Below, piece after piece: positions 7,411 to 17,020 of a DNA stretch of 64,000 bases (positions are counted from its first letter, which is position 1; each line of letters begins with the position of its first letter). The translations under genes were made by a program, and so were the position numbers. The notes beneath the pieces are model-generated. The model searched no databases, was not told the DNA's origin, and saw only the letters and a list, made by a program, of their open reading frames with translations. Location: the NCBI GenBank assembly GCA_949482135.1, contig CASYFC010000001.1, positions 334,257 to 398,256 on the forward strand, given 5' to 3'. Source of the stretch: an uncultured Clostridia bacterium. GTDB taxonomy: Bacteria; Bacillota; Clostridia; TANB77; CAG-508.

Positions 7411-8886
7411 CTATCTAGCTGTATTAGTTGTTTCATTAGCAACAATATTAGTATCTGATATAGCTGTATTTGTAGTTTCTTGTGGTGCTGTATTTGTATC
7501 AGTATTATTTTCTGGTACTGCTTCTGTATCTCCTTCTTGTTTTGGTACTTCTACATTATCAACCTCTTCATAATATGATGCATAATCTAATACATAAACT
7601 TTCTTTTCTTCTCCTGATCCATTTTTATCAACAAGATTTATAAATCCAGATGTATCATCATTATCCATATACATTACCCAGTTTCCAACTACATCAATAA
7701 ATGTAGAATATGATGATAATGTTTTAATGTTTTCAGCCTGTTCTTGTGTACCATCTGCTTTTACTCTAAATAAAGCAACTGTATAATCTTCATTTTCTTC
7801 ATCTAAATAATTTAGGAAATATAAATAATCTCCATTTAAATTTAGATTATATGCTGTATCATCTAAAATTAATTCTGATTCTCCTGAATCTATTTTTGTT
7901 CTATATATTTGTTTTTCAGTATTTGTATAATATATATAGTCTCCTAAAATATCTACACTATATAACCTTGTATTTTCTAATATTGGTCTTGCATTTTTTC
8001 CATCTATGTTCATAATATATGTTACATAGTTGTCTCCAGCTTCATTTTCAACATTATATATAATATATTTATTTGTAATTCCAATATAACCTGTTCCATT
8101 TTCACTTACTAGTTCTCTTTTTGTTCCATCTAATTTCATCTTGTATATGTTTTCATCAGTACCAATATAGTAAATTGAATTATTTAAAACATATATTTCA
8201 TAACATTCATTATTAAATTCATTATCATTAATAACTTCTAAATCTGAACCATCGGTTTTCATTCTATAAATTTTATTATCTACTTCATCTTCATCGCTAT
8301 ATATATCTGCACCTATTCCTATAAAATAGATATAATTTTTATATACATTTATTGAAAGAACATCAAAGTTATCCATTAATAATTCTTTTTTATCTTCACC
8401 ATTCTTTTTAACTTTACAAATTCCTACTTTTTCAGTATCCTCACTTGGTGATAAGAAGTAAATCCATCTCCCATCAGTTGTTGCATATCCATAATTTCTA
8501 ATGTTTCCAATAGTATTTCCTATATTATTTGAAGGTAAAATTCCTAAATATTTTAATACTATTAAAATACCTAAAGTAACTATAATAGCAATTATAGCTA
8601 CAGCTATTACAATATTTTTTTTATCCTTTAAATTATCATTTGATAATTTAAATTTACTAGATTTTTCTTTTTCTTCTGCTTTAGTTTCAGTTTTTTCTTC
8701 TTTTATGTCTTCTTTTTTATTTTCTTTTTTGCTTTTGTTTTTCTTTTTTTCTTTTTCATTCTTAGTAGAATCTACTTCTGCTTCCTTATCTTCTTTTGAA
8801 AGTTCTTCTAAAAGCTTGTTTTGACATTCATCACAAAGTTTGTTTTCTCCTTCTGGAATTTCTTTTCCACAATTAGTACAATTCAT
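7411..8886 (-). CDS. Zinc-ribbon, membrane-anchored beta-propeller-like protein (DUF5050-like)
   Basis: The 491-aa protein begins with a zinc ribbon (Cys3, Cys6, Cys18, Cys21), then a Lys/Glu-rich linker (about 35-85), then one transmembrane helix (about 92-113). The extracellular part is built of repeats with the pattern IYYIGTDENIYKMKLDG and DYIYYTNTEKQIYRTKIDSG, typical of DUF5050-type propellers. It ends in a Thr/Asn-rich low-complexity tail. Topology would place the ribbon in the cytoplasm and the propeller outside. Function is unknown; a sensor or binding role is inference. It lies 18 nt after the glucosaminidase gene, so the two are probably co-transcribed. Confidence 0.75.
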   Translation of the reverse strand: MNCTNCGKEIPEGENKLCDECQNKLLEELSKEDKEAEVDSTKNEKEKKKNKSKKENKKEDIKEEKTETKAEEKEKSSKFKLSNDNLKDKKNIVIAVAIIAIIVTLGILIVLKYLGILPSNNIGNTIGNIRNYGYATTDGRWIYFLSPSEDTEKVGICKVKKNGEDKKELLMDNFDVLSINVYKNYIYFIGIGADIYSDEDEVDNKIYRMKTDGSDLEVINDNEFNNECYEIYVLNNSIYYIGTDENIYKMKLDGTKRELVSENGTGYIGITNKYIIYNVENEAGDNYVTYIMNIDGKNARPILENTRLYSVDILGDYIYYTNTEKQIYRTKIDSGESELILDDTAYNLNLNGDYLYFLNYLDEENEDYTVALFRVKADGTQEQAENIKTLSSYSTFIDVVGNWVMYMDNDDTSGFINLVDKNGSGEEKKVYVLDYASYYEEVDNVEVPKQEGDTEAVPENNTDTNTAPQETTNTAISDTNIVANETTNTAR

Positions 8887-8904
8887 TTTTTTCCTCCTTA
8901 AATT

Positions 8905-10677
8905 TTATAGACTTATGAAGTCATAACCACTTATATGGTTTAATAAATATCTTACATCTCCTGTATTAAATGTTTTGTTTCCATTTAAACATGCTGCTTG
9001 TTTGTATTCATTTTTAAGTTCTTCACCAGTCTTTGATATTGAATTAAGCATAATTCTTACATCTGCAACAGTAATACGCGTATCTCCATTAATATCTCCC
9101 ATTTTTACGATTGGATATGTTTTTTCTTCTATTATAATTTTATATCCAGTTCCTAACTCTCCTGATGTAATTATTTCACCTTTAGAATTCTGAACAACAA
9201 CATCTTTATATTTTTCTTTTAAATCTTCATAATTTATATCTGGTAATATCTTAATTATGTCTTCTTCTAATTTTATATCAGTTTCCAAATTTTTATCAGG
9301 TTTAACTGGTTTTTCTGGCTCTGGTTCAGGTTCTGGTTTTGGTTTTTCTGGTTGAACATCTGATGCTGAACCACCTGAAGTTCCAGTTGAACCTTTTGAT
9401 GCAATACAAGTATCTCCACCGATAATTCTTGCAGCATACCCATAAGTTCCGCTTTTTTCTGAAACAATTAAATCCCAAAAATATCCACCAATTTGAGTAT
9501 TTGCTCTTTGCAATATCTTTACATCTTCTCCGTTATTTAAAGCTCCAATTGCTGTACCATTTGCTGATGCTCTAACTTTTAAAGAAGTAGAAATATTCTG
9601 TATAACTCCATTTTCATAAGAAATAGTATTAGCTTTTCCTTGATTTGGTCTTGTTGATGTTTCTCTAGGCATATTTTCATATAAAGGAATTATAAATACA
9701 TGATTATTTACACCTAAGTTACTATAATATTTTTTCAAACTCGAACCTTGACTTTGTGCTGCCATTATATTTTGCTGATATTGGTGTGATGCAAGTGGTG
9801 ATTTTCCAGATACATTAAATTTTTGATAATATAATGTGTTTTGACTATATTTTGTTATATAACTTTCTTTTACAACTGCTGACCCCCCTAATATTGATGC
9901 CCTAATTGAAGTCCAACCATGATTTTGTGCATATGATAACCCATTATTTATTATATTAGCACTTCCATTACCAGTAGAACCTATATTAAAATAATTATAA
10001 CAACCTCTATAATTTCCATTATATCCATTTCCGTTACTTAGTGTTGAGCCATTTCTTCCATGCTCATTTATTATTTTAGCTACTAAAAAATATCCATTTA
10101 TATTATATTGATTGCTTGCATCAACAATTGCTTGAATTGCTTCACCATTATTTAAATACGCCCCATAACCTGAAACAACTCTAGCTATATCATTATATGT
10201 AACATCTCCACCTTCTAAGTCTTTAAATTGAAATACATCATCTTCATTTATTGAAGTTCTAGGATCCATCATATATGCTAAAGCCTCTAAAGATGCACAG
10301 CACCAAGAACCATTATCATAGGCTTTATTTCCACATATTGGACAAATCCACATTCCATTATAATTAGTACCTATTTGAAATAAATTTAATGGACTTCTTC
10401 CATGCCCTTGATATTCAGTAGCTAAAACTTCATTCCAATTCATGCCTGTATAATAAAGTAAAAATGTATAATTTCCATGCTTAGCTTGTACATTTTTTAT
10501 TAATTGTTTATATCCAGGATATAAATTATCATCTAGCCCCTCTATATCTCTACTCAAAGTTCCTGCTGGAAGTTGACCTGCATAAACTTTACTTGAAGTT
10601 ACTGGTATAAATGCCATTATTAAATATGAAATTAGCATTACAAATACTGTAATTACTACTATTTTTTTATATTTCAC
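8905..10677 (-). CDS. Secreted N-acetylglucosaminidase with SH3 domain and dockerin-like tail
   Basis: The 590-aa protein has a signal peptide (basic start, hydrophobic core, cleavage likely near VYAG). Residues about 60-330 resemble LytD/Auto-type glucosaminidases, with FLVAKIINEHGRNGS and a following Tyr/Asn-rich active-site region. A Cys-rich insertion (CPICG...CCAS, near residues 112-129) may bind zinc. An SH3b-like domain (VRASANGTAIGALNNGEDV) lies near 365-415, then a Pro/Glu linker. The C-terminus (about 525-590) has two Asp/Asn-rich calcium-loop repeats (GDINGDTRITVADVRIML and LNGNKTFNTGDVRYLLNH) like a type I dockerin. It probably cleaves peptidoglycan glycan strands. Confidence 0.82.
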   Translation of the reverse strand: MKYKKIVVITVFVMLISYLIMAFIPVTSSKVYAGQLPAGTLSRDIEGLDDNLYPGYKQLIKNVQAKHGNYTFLLYYTGMNWNEVLATEYQGHGRSPLNLFQIGTNYNGMWICPICGNKAYDNGSWCCASLEALAYMMDPRTSINEDDVFQFKDLEGGDVTYNDIARVVSGYGAYLNNGEAIQAIVDASNQYNINGYFLVAKIINEHGRNGSTLSNGNGYNGNYRGCYNYFNIGSTGNGSANIINNGLSYAQNHGWTSIRASILGGSAVVKESYITKYSQNTLYYQKFNVSGKSPLASHQYQQNIMAAQSQGSSLKKYYSNLGVNNHVFIIPLYENMPRETSTRPNQGKANTISYENGVIQNISTSLKVRASANGTAIGALNNGEDVKILQRANTQIGGYFWDLIVSEKSGTYGYAARIIGGDTCIASKGSTGTSGGSASDVQPEKPKPEPEPEPEKPVKPDKNLETDIKLEEDIIKILPDINYEDLKEKYKDVVVQNSKGEIITSGELGTGYKIIIEEKTYPIVKMGDINGDTRITVADVRIMLNSISKTGEELKNEYKQAACLNGNKTFNTGDVRYLLNHISGYDFISL

Positions 10678-10813
10678 TTTATCACCTCTTATGTACAGTA
10701 TTATCAGTTAGATTATATATATAATAATCCTAAAAGTCAACAATTCCTATATTACAATTAAATTGCGTTTGATAAAAAAAGAGCCTATTTTCATAATCTC
10801 ATTTCTCTTCTCT

Positions 10814-11960
10814 TTAATTTAATTTTATTAATTGTTCCCATGGTAAATCTTTTTTTCCAAAATGCCCATAGTTAGTAGTTTTCTTATATATTGGTCTCCT
10901 TAAATCTAAACTTTCGATAATTCCTCTTGGTGTAAGTTTAAATGTTTTTCTAATTTTCTTTACAATCTCTCCATCTGGAATTGTACCTGTTCCAAATGTA
11001 TCAACATATATAGAAATTGGTTGTGCAATACCTATTGCATAAGAAAGTTGTATTTCGCATTTTTTAGCTAATCCATTTGCAACAATGTTTTTAGCAATAA
11101 ATCTTGCCATATATGCTGCAGATCTATCAACTTTAGTTGGGTCTTTTCCTGAAAATGCTCCTCCACCATGACGACTATACCCTCCATATGTATCTACTAT
11201 AATCTTTCTTCCTGTTAATCCACTATCTCCTAAAGGTCCTCCAATAACAAATCTTCCAGTTGGATTTATATAATATTTTGTTTTATCATCTAATAATTCT
11301 GCTGGAACTATTGGTTTTATTACATATTCTTTAATATCTGATTTAAGTTTATCCATATCAATATCACTATTATGTTGTGTTGATATAACAATAGTATCTA
11401 TTCTTGAAGGCTTGTCTTTCTCATATTCAATTGTAACTTGTACTTTTCCATCAGGTCTTATATAATCAATTATCTTTTCTTTCCTAACTTGAGTTAGCCT
11501 TTTTGCTAATTTATGAGCTAAATATATTGGCATTGGCATATAATCTTCTGTTTCATCAGTTGCAAAACCAAACATCATACCTTGGTCTCCTGCGCCTTCT
11601 GATTCTTCCTTTGCACCATTCTTATTTTCTAAAGATCTGTCTACTCCGAATCGCAATATCTTCTGATTGTTTTGATATATTTAATAATACTTTACAAGTT
11701 TTATAATCAATATCTGTTTCGCTATTATCAAATCCCACCTCTTTAATAGCATTTCTTACTATTTTTTCGATATCTACTTCAGCATTTGATGTTATTTCTC
11801 CTGTAACTAAAATTTGACCTTTTCCAGCAACAGTTTCACAAGCTACTCTTGCATATGGATCTTTTTCAAAATATGCATCCAAAACACTATCTGATATATA
11901 ATCACATAATTTATCTGGATGTCCTTCTGTAACACTTTCAGATGTAAATAATCTTCTCAT
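10814..11960 (-). CDS. metK: S-adenosylmethionine synthetase, frame broken at a CGG codon (+1 shift)
   Basis: The N-terminal part (ATG 11960) carries [20 protein letters not shown] and GHPDK-type ATP-site residues, and reads to codon 104. Codon 105 is CGG (11648-11646) and that frame stops at 11622. Skipping the C at 11648 continues from GGA at 11647 to the stop at 10814: [22 protein letters not shown] (the GAGDQG signature), [14 protein letters not shown] and [16 protein letters not shown]. The joined product is 381 aa, the normal length, and Gly at the junction matches the family's conserved DIAxGVD. metK is normally single-copy and essential, so a true knockout is unlikely. A SAM riboswitch and strong promoter lie upstream. 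Confidence 0.93.
11646..11648 (-). other. Candidate +1 frameshift site in metK (ATT CGG A)
   Basis: The context is GCG ATT CGG AGT AGA. The zero frame stops eight codons after CGG. Skipping one C gives ATT GGA GTA GAC (Ile-Gly-Val-Asp), exactly the MetK consensus. Reading CGGA as a four-base codon would give the same length. Confidence 0.7.
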
Positions 11961-12000
11961 AATTTTCCCTCCTTTTGAAATTTCATTTTTCTTTTTGTCA

Positions 12001-12034
12001 AAACAAAAAGAACTCTATGCACTAATAGAGTTCT
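12001..12034 (-). terminator. Riboswitch terminator hairpin upstream of metK
   Basis: 10-bp perfect stem (12009-12018 with 12025-12034), 6-nt loop, and on the minus strand a U-rich run (plus-strand AAACAAAA at 12001-12008). It is the expression platform of the SAM riboswitch. Confidence 0.85.
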
Positions 12035-12162
12035 GAATAATTCTTCTTATTATCTAAATCATCATTCAAAGCTACTCTTTGTGCTCTGTCGGTATTAGCA
12101 CCTAAATTAATAGGTTGCTGTGGAGTCTAAAAGCCGATTCTCTCGTCCACTCTTGATAATAT
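12035..12162 (-). ncRNA. SAM-I (S-box) riboswitch aptamer
   Basis: Read on the minus strand, the region has the S-box core: ATCAAGAGTGG at the 5' side, AGCAACC in the middle and GGTGCTAATACCGACAG at the 3' side. P1 can form between ATTATC and GATAAT. The middle arm (GAGAATCGGCTTTTAGACTC) is AT-rich but in the right place. With SAM bound, the terminator at 12009-12034 should form and shut off metK. The rest of the 308-nt intergenic region holds only the promoter. Confidence 0.9.
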
Positions 12163-12176
12163 TTTTTACAAATAGT

Positions 12177-12205
12177 ATTTTACTACATATGTCAGATTTT
12201 GTCAA
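12177..12205 (-). promoter_or_regulatory. Promoter of the SAM-riboswitch / metK transcript
   Basis: On the minus strand TTGACA (12200-12205), 17-nt spacer, TAAAAT (12177-12182), placed just upstream of the aptamer. Confidence 0.85.
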
Positions 12206-12268
12206 CCTTTATGTTAATCTATTTCAAATGTTAAAATATCTTTGTTATACTTTTATTAATTAATACAG

Positions 12269-13078
12269 CTATTTGACATTTTTCCTCATTATAGGAATGA
12301 AATTTTCTGCAAATTTATATTCATCCTTATTTTTTATATAAAGTAACCCTATAATTGAAAAAGTTACTGCTCCAATAAAGTTTACTACTAAATCTTTCAT
12401 AGTATCATTGATTCCTATATCTAAATATCCACCCTCAATAACATTTTGAATAGTCTTTCCATTCTCATCTTTAGATTCTATTATTGTTTTTGTTATATCT
12501 TTTATAACTACTGGTATATTTTTTCCTTCAGGATGTAATTCAACAGTTGATACTGTACTAACTACCTTATCTTTTTGCATGTCTTTTAAAAATACTATAT
12601 CCATTCCATATTCAAAAAATTCCCATAAAACTCCTATTGTCATCGAAAAGCAGAATGCTACTAATGCTACAAATACAGCTGACATTGTTGCATGAAAAAA
12701 TTCTTTACGATTTAAAATATCTATAAGTGAAAAACCTATTGCTGCACATAAAAATCCATTTAATGTATGAAGCATTGTATCCCAATGTTTTATTACAATA
12801 TAATATTCATTAATTTCACCTAAAATTTCTGCTGAATATATAAATAATAAAATAATAACTTGAAGAGCATCTGGAAGTTGAATATTAAATTTTTTATCTA
12901 TTAGTACTGGAACTAAAAATAACCCCAATGTTAAAATACATAAAAATACATTATTCCAATTTCCAAGAAATATTTGTCTTATTAATGTTAATATTACAAG
13001 TCCTCTTAATACTAAGTATATTGTCATATTCCTTTTTGAATAATTTTCAAAAAGTTCGTCTTTTTTCTTTCTCTTCAT
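12269..13078 (-). CDS. Polytopic membrane protein, 269 aa
   Basis: A basic N-terminus (MKRKKKDELFENYSKRN) is followed by about seven hydrophobic segments. One loop holds KHWDTMLHTLNGF and another GVLWEFFEYGMD, which loosely resemble the conserved His/Asp/Glu positions of the YjdF/DUF2238 membrane family. A soluble stretch between the last two helices (residues about 175-230) contains DKVVSTVSTVELHPEG. The function is unknown. It follows polA by 35 nt in the same direction and is probably co-transcribed with it. Confidence 0.7.
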   Translation of the reverse strand: MKRKKKDELFENYSKRNMTIYLVLRGLVILTLIRQIFLGNWNNVFLCILTLGLFLVPVLIDKKFNIQLPDALQVIILLFIYSAEILGEINEYYIVIKHWDTMLHTLNGFLCAAIGFSLIDILNRKEFFHATMSAVFVALVAFCFSMTIGVLWEFFEYGMDIVFLKDMQKDKVVSTVSTVELHPEGKNIPVVIKDITKTIIESKDENGKTIQNVIEGGYLDIGINDTMKDLVVNFIGAVTFSIIGLLYIKNKDEYKFAENFIPIMRKNVK

Positions 13079-13113
13079 AATTAAATTTCTCCTTATATGC
13101 TGGAAAAGAAGTG

Positions 13114-15819
13114 TTATTTAGCTTGATACCAACTCTTTCCTTCTTCTACATCCACTGTTAGTGGAACAGAAAGTTCACAACTTGTTTCCATACATTCTTT
13201 TAATAATTTTTCTACTTCTTCTTTTTCTTCTAATACTGCCTCTATTAAAAGTTCATCATGAATTTGTAAAACAATTTTAGATTTCATATTTCTATTTTTT
13301 AATTCATTATAAACTTTTATCATTGCAATTTTCATAATATCTGCTGCTGTTCCTTGTATTGGAGTATTCATAGCAGCTCTATCTCCAAATTTTCTAATCA
13401 TATAGTTTTTTGAATTAAGTTCTGGAATATATCTTCTTCTTCCAAATAAAGTGGATACATAACCATTCTTTTTAGCCTCTTCAACAATATTATTCATATA
13501 TTCTCTTATTCCATGATAAGTATCCAAATATTTTTCAATATATTCTTTGGCTTCATTTCGTTTTATATCAATTTGCTCTGCTAAACCGAATTCACTTATT
13601 CCATAAACAATTCCAAAATTAACAGCTTTTGCTTTACTTCTTAATTGTTTTGAAACCTCTTCAACTGGAACTTTAAATACTTGTGATGCACATATAGTAT
13701 GAATATCTGCATCAGAATTAAATGCTTCTATCATTGTTTCATCATTTGACATATGAGCCATTACTCTTAATTCTACTTGAGAATAATCTGCATCAATAAA
13801 AATTCTTCCTTCTTCTGGCTTGAAAACTTTTCTTAATTTTTTTCCAATCTCACTTCTAGTTGGTATATTTTGTAAATTTGGTTCTGTACTACTTAATCTT
13901 CCGGTAGCTGTTACTGTTTGATGGAAAAATGTATGAATTCTTCCTGTTTTTGGATTTATAAATGGAATCATACCTTCTACATAAGTAGAATTTAGTTTCA
14001 TTAATTGTCTATATTCTAATATTTTCTCAACAATAGGATGTTCATCTTTAACTTTATCTAAAGCATCTACATCTGTTGAATATCCACTTTTAGTTTTTTT
14101 ACATGGTTTTAGTTCTAGTTTCTCAAATAAAATTACTCCTAATTGCTTTGGAGAATTTATATTAAATTCTTCTCCTGCCATTTCATATATATCTATTCTT
14201 AATTCTTCAATATGTTTTTTTAAATTTTCACCATATTTTATTAGTTCTTTTTCATCAACATACATACCTTCATATTGCATCTGGGCTAATATTTGAACAA
14301 TTGGCATTTCTATATTGTTAAATAAATCTAGTGAATTAATTTTTTCTAATTCTTTTAAAATATTTTCTCTAGATTTCCCAATTACATATGCGTATAATGC
14401 ATATATATAATTTTCTTTTTCTTTATTTTCATCTAATCCTTCATCAAACAAGCTTGTTTGTATTTCATTTTTTTCTTGCTTTTCCTCATAATCTGATATA
14501 TCTATATTTAAATATTGCCTTGCTATATCTTGAATAGAATAAGCATTAGAAACTGAATTTAAGATATAAGAAGCGACTTTTGCATCATACATCATATTTT
14601 GAGAATTTATATTAGTTTGTTTTAATAATATATAGTCTTCTTTTAAATTATGACCACATTTTAGAATTTCTTTATTTTCGAAAATACTTTTACAAATATC
14701 TTCTGAAAAATTAAAATTATACACTTTATTTTCAATATAAATATTTATATATTTAATTTCTTTTTTTATAATTAAATTTTCATCATTTTTATCTATTTTT
14801 TCAAAACAATAATATACGATTTTTTCTTTTTCTATTTTTGAAATTAGTTCTTCAATTTCTTTATTTTCTTTTAATTTAACATATTCAAAAAATTCTTTTA
14901 CATTTTTTTCTTCATTATTTTCTGACTTGTTTTGTTCTAAATTAAATCTTTCAATATATCTATTAAATCTTAAATTTCTAAATAACTCTAATACCTTTTT
15001 ATTATCCCATTCTTTTACTTTAAATAGTTCTAATTCTTTTTCAATTGGTGCATTTGTATCTATTCTCCCAAGTTCTCTTGAAAGTATTGCTAATTCTTTA
15101 TTAGCTTCTAAATTTTCTTTCAATTTTCCTTTTGCGATAGGATCTCCTGATTCTAATTTTTCATAAATTGTATCTACAGAATGAAATTCTTTAATTAAAT
15201 TTAATGCGGTTTTTTCTCCAACTCCTGGAACACCTGGAATATTATCAGATTTATCTCCCATTAATCCTTTTACTTCTATTAATTCTTCTGGTTCTATTCC
15301 ATATACTTCTAAAACTTTACTTCTATCAAAATTTTCTGTTTCTGTTTTTCCATTTTTAGTTCTTGGTATCCTTATTGTTGTTTTATCTGATGCTAGTTGG
15401 AATGAATCTCTATCTCCTGTAAGTAATGTTACTTCTACACCTTTTTTTTCAGACGATTTTGCTAAAGTTCCTAAAATATCATCTGCTTCATATCCAGCAA
15501 GTTCAATGATTTTTATATTCATTGCTGTTAAAACTTCTTTTATAATTGGCATTTGAGCAGCAAGTTCATCTGGCATTCCATGTCTTGTTCCTTTATATTC
15601 TTTATACATTTCATGTCTTTTTGTAGGCTGTTTTACATCAAATGCTACTACCATATAATCTGGTTTTATATCCTCAACCAATTTGAACATAATAGCTAAA
15701 AATCCATATACTGCATTTGTATATGTTCCATCTGCCGTTTGAAGCATTTTACTGCTCATAATTCCATAAAATGCCCTATTTAAAATACTATTTCCATCTA
15801 TAACAACTAATTTTTCCAA
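13114..15819 (-). CDS. polA: DNA polymerase I
   Basis: The 901-aa protein has the three-part layout of the family. The 5' nuclease domain (1-290) has VIDGNSILNRAFYG, YEADDILGTLA, LTGDRDSFQL and GLMGDKSDNIPGVPGVGEKTA split over its helices. The middle domain (about 310-500) has lost the first acidic exonuclease motif: the position reads VYYCFEKID instead of a D-x-E strand. The polymerase domain has DADYSQVELRVMAHMS (motif A), the RSKAKAVNFGIVYG finger helix (motif B) and QIHDELLIEA (motif C). It therefore probably lacks proofreading, as in many Gram-positive homologues. It works in Okazaki-fragment processing and repair. Confidence 0.96.
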   Translation of the reverse strand: MEKLVVIDGNSILNRAFYGIMSSKMLQTADGTYTNAVYGFLAIMFKLVEDIKPDYMVVAFDVKQPTKRHEMYKEYKGTRHGMPDELAAQMPIIKEVLTAMNIKIIELAGYEADDILGTLAKSSEKKGVEVTLLTGDRDSFQLASDKTTIRIPRTKNGKTETENFDRSKVLEVYGIEPEELIEVKGLMGDKSDNIPGVPGVGEKTALNLIKEFHSVDTIYEKLESGDPIAKGKLKENLEANKELAILSRELGRIDTNAPIEKELELFKVKEWDNKKVLELFRNLRFNRYIERFNLEQNKSENNEEKNVKEFFEYVKLKENKEIEELISKIEKEKIVYYCFEKIDKNDENLIIKKEIKYINIYIENKVYNFNFSEDICKSIFENKEILKCGHNLKEDYILLKQTNINSQNMMYDAKVASYILNSVSNAYSIQDIARQYLNIDISDYEEKQEKNEIQTSLFDEGLDENKEKENYIYALYAYVIGKSRENILKELEKINSLDLFNNIEMPIVQILAQMQYEGMYVDEKELIKYGENLKKHIEELRIDIYEMAGEEFNINSPKQLGVILFEKLELKPCKKTKSGYSTDVDALDKVKDEHPIVEKILEYRQLMKLNSTYVEGMIPFINPKTGRIHTFFHQTVTATGRLSSTEPNLQNIPTRSEIGKKLRKVFKPEEGRIFIDADYSQVELRVMAHMSNDETMIEAFNSDADIHTICASQVFKVPVEEVSKQLRSKAKAVNFGIVYGISEFGLAEQIDIKRNEAKEYIEKYLDTYHGIREYMNNIVEEAKKNGYVSTLFGRRRYIPELNSKNYMIRKFGDRAAMNTPIQGTAADIMKIAMIKVYNELKNRNMKSKIVLQIHDELLIEAVLEEKEEVEKLLKECMETSCELSVPLTVDVEEGKSWYQAK

Positions 15820-15930
15820 TACTACCTCCTGATTATAATAGTATTTTTTTCTATTAAATATATTATAATCTTCCCTAAAAATCTTATGCTGATTTTATCA
15901 TACTACTTTTTTTCGGTCAAGAAAACAAAT

Positions 15931-15964
15931 GGAAAAAGAGCAAACCACTAGTTTGCCCTTTTCC
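15931..15964 (-). terminator. Terminator of the 16004-16945 gene
   Basis: Hairpin GGAAAAAGAGCAAAC / GTTTGCCCTTTTCC with one mismatch and a 5-nt loop. A U-rich tail follows on the minus strand. Confidence 0.75.
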
Positions 15965-16003
15965 TTATTTTACAACATAATTATGTTTTTGATTACAGTT
16001 ATA

Positions 16004-16945
16004 TTAAATTTCAAGTTCTTGTGTTTTAAGAACTTTTGAAATCTTTTCGTCATCAATCAAAATCGTACAATGGCTATATTCTGTCATAAACGCAATACAC
16101 ACTTTGGCAAATTCAATTGCCCTCATATATTCTCTTACATCGTAGTATCCACACGCCATCATATCACTCAAATTTTCATCATTAAAAAGAACTTCTCCTG
16201 TTTGAATTTCCAAATTCTCTATACCTTGAATTAGTTCTGTAGAAATAAATCTACCATATTCAGGTAACTTACCATGATATCCTGGTGCAACCAAATAAAT
16301 ATTATTTTGTCTGATTTTTTCAATTTGGCAATTTATCTCATTCAGCTTTTCTTCCTGCTGCTTCTTCATTTTTAAATTATTTTGATATGCATTTTCGCTA
16401 TCAGTTAATTCTTTTTTCACTTGTTTCAATTTCATTTCAGCATTTTTCACTTCTTCTTCTGCTGATCTAACTTCTTCTGCCTTTTGCTTGCACCGATTTT
16501 TAGAAGATTCAATTGCAGAATCCCAGCTCTGAATTGTACTTTCGATACTCTTTTTAGCAATTAAGATATGTTCAAAATCACTATCCTGAGAAGATTCAGT
16601 AGTACTCGTTGTTGGAGTTATCTGAATCACAGATTCTTGAATATTAGTAGAAGCATTGCATGGAATTTCTTCACTCCTTTTATTTTCCATTAACCGTTGA
16701 TTGTTCTTTCTTTTTTTGGCGGCTGAATCCTTTAATTTTTCACGAGCTTTTTCATTTTTTTCACTCATCTTTTTCAATGCTGCAAAAACTTTAGGACCTA
16801 ATCCACTCTTCATCTCCTGAATAAACGCATCTTCAGTCATACTATATTCAGGGGCCAATTCAGAGATAATTTTTCCTTGTTCAGAAATCCTTTTGTGAAT
16901 TGTGGTAAAATTTAGTGTTTTCCGGTTCTGAGTTTTAACTGCCAT
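16004..16945 (-). CDS. Unknown coiled-coil protein, foreign-type codon use
   Basis: The 313-aa protein is highly charged. Residues 60-90 are Lys/Arg-rich, and residues about 130-225 form a predicted coiled coil (heptad-like runs of Glu, Lys, Ala, Leu, e.g. EEVKNAEMKLKQVKKEL). The C-terminal 90 residues look globular (APGYHGKLPEYGRF). I do not recognise a family. It uses CGG for Arg three times (codons 8, 84, 151) and more C-ending codons than its neighbours, which suggests recent transfer. It stands alone with its own terminator and an AGGAGG-type ribosome binding site. Confidence 0.7.
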   Translation of the reverse strand: MAVKTQNRKTLNFTTIHKRISEQGKIISELAPEYSMTEDAFIQEMKSGLGPKVFAALKKMSEKNEKAREKLKDSAAKKRKNNQRLMENKRSEEIPCNASTNIQESVIQITPTTSTTESSQDSDFEHILIAKKSIESTIQSWDSAIESSKNRCKQKAEEVRSAEEEVKNAEMKLKQVKKELTDSENAYQNNLKMKKQQEEKLNEINCQIEKIRQNNIYLVAPGYHGKLPEYGRFISTELIQGIENLEIQTGEVLFNDENLSDMMACGYYDVREYMRAIEFAKVCIAFMTEYSHCTILIDDEKISKVLKTQELEI

Positions 16946-17020
16946 AATAAATACCTCCTTAGGTAAAATGTTTTTGCATTATATCATAGCATACATTTAA
17001 ATTGCAAGTTTTTTAATATT

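Noticed and set aside
10814-11960. metK as an ordinary decaying pseudogene
   Set aside because: Only one break is present, both halves keep all family motifs and normal length, and the break context recurs in two unrelated genes. Decay would leave scattered lesions. Not fully excluded.
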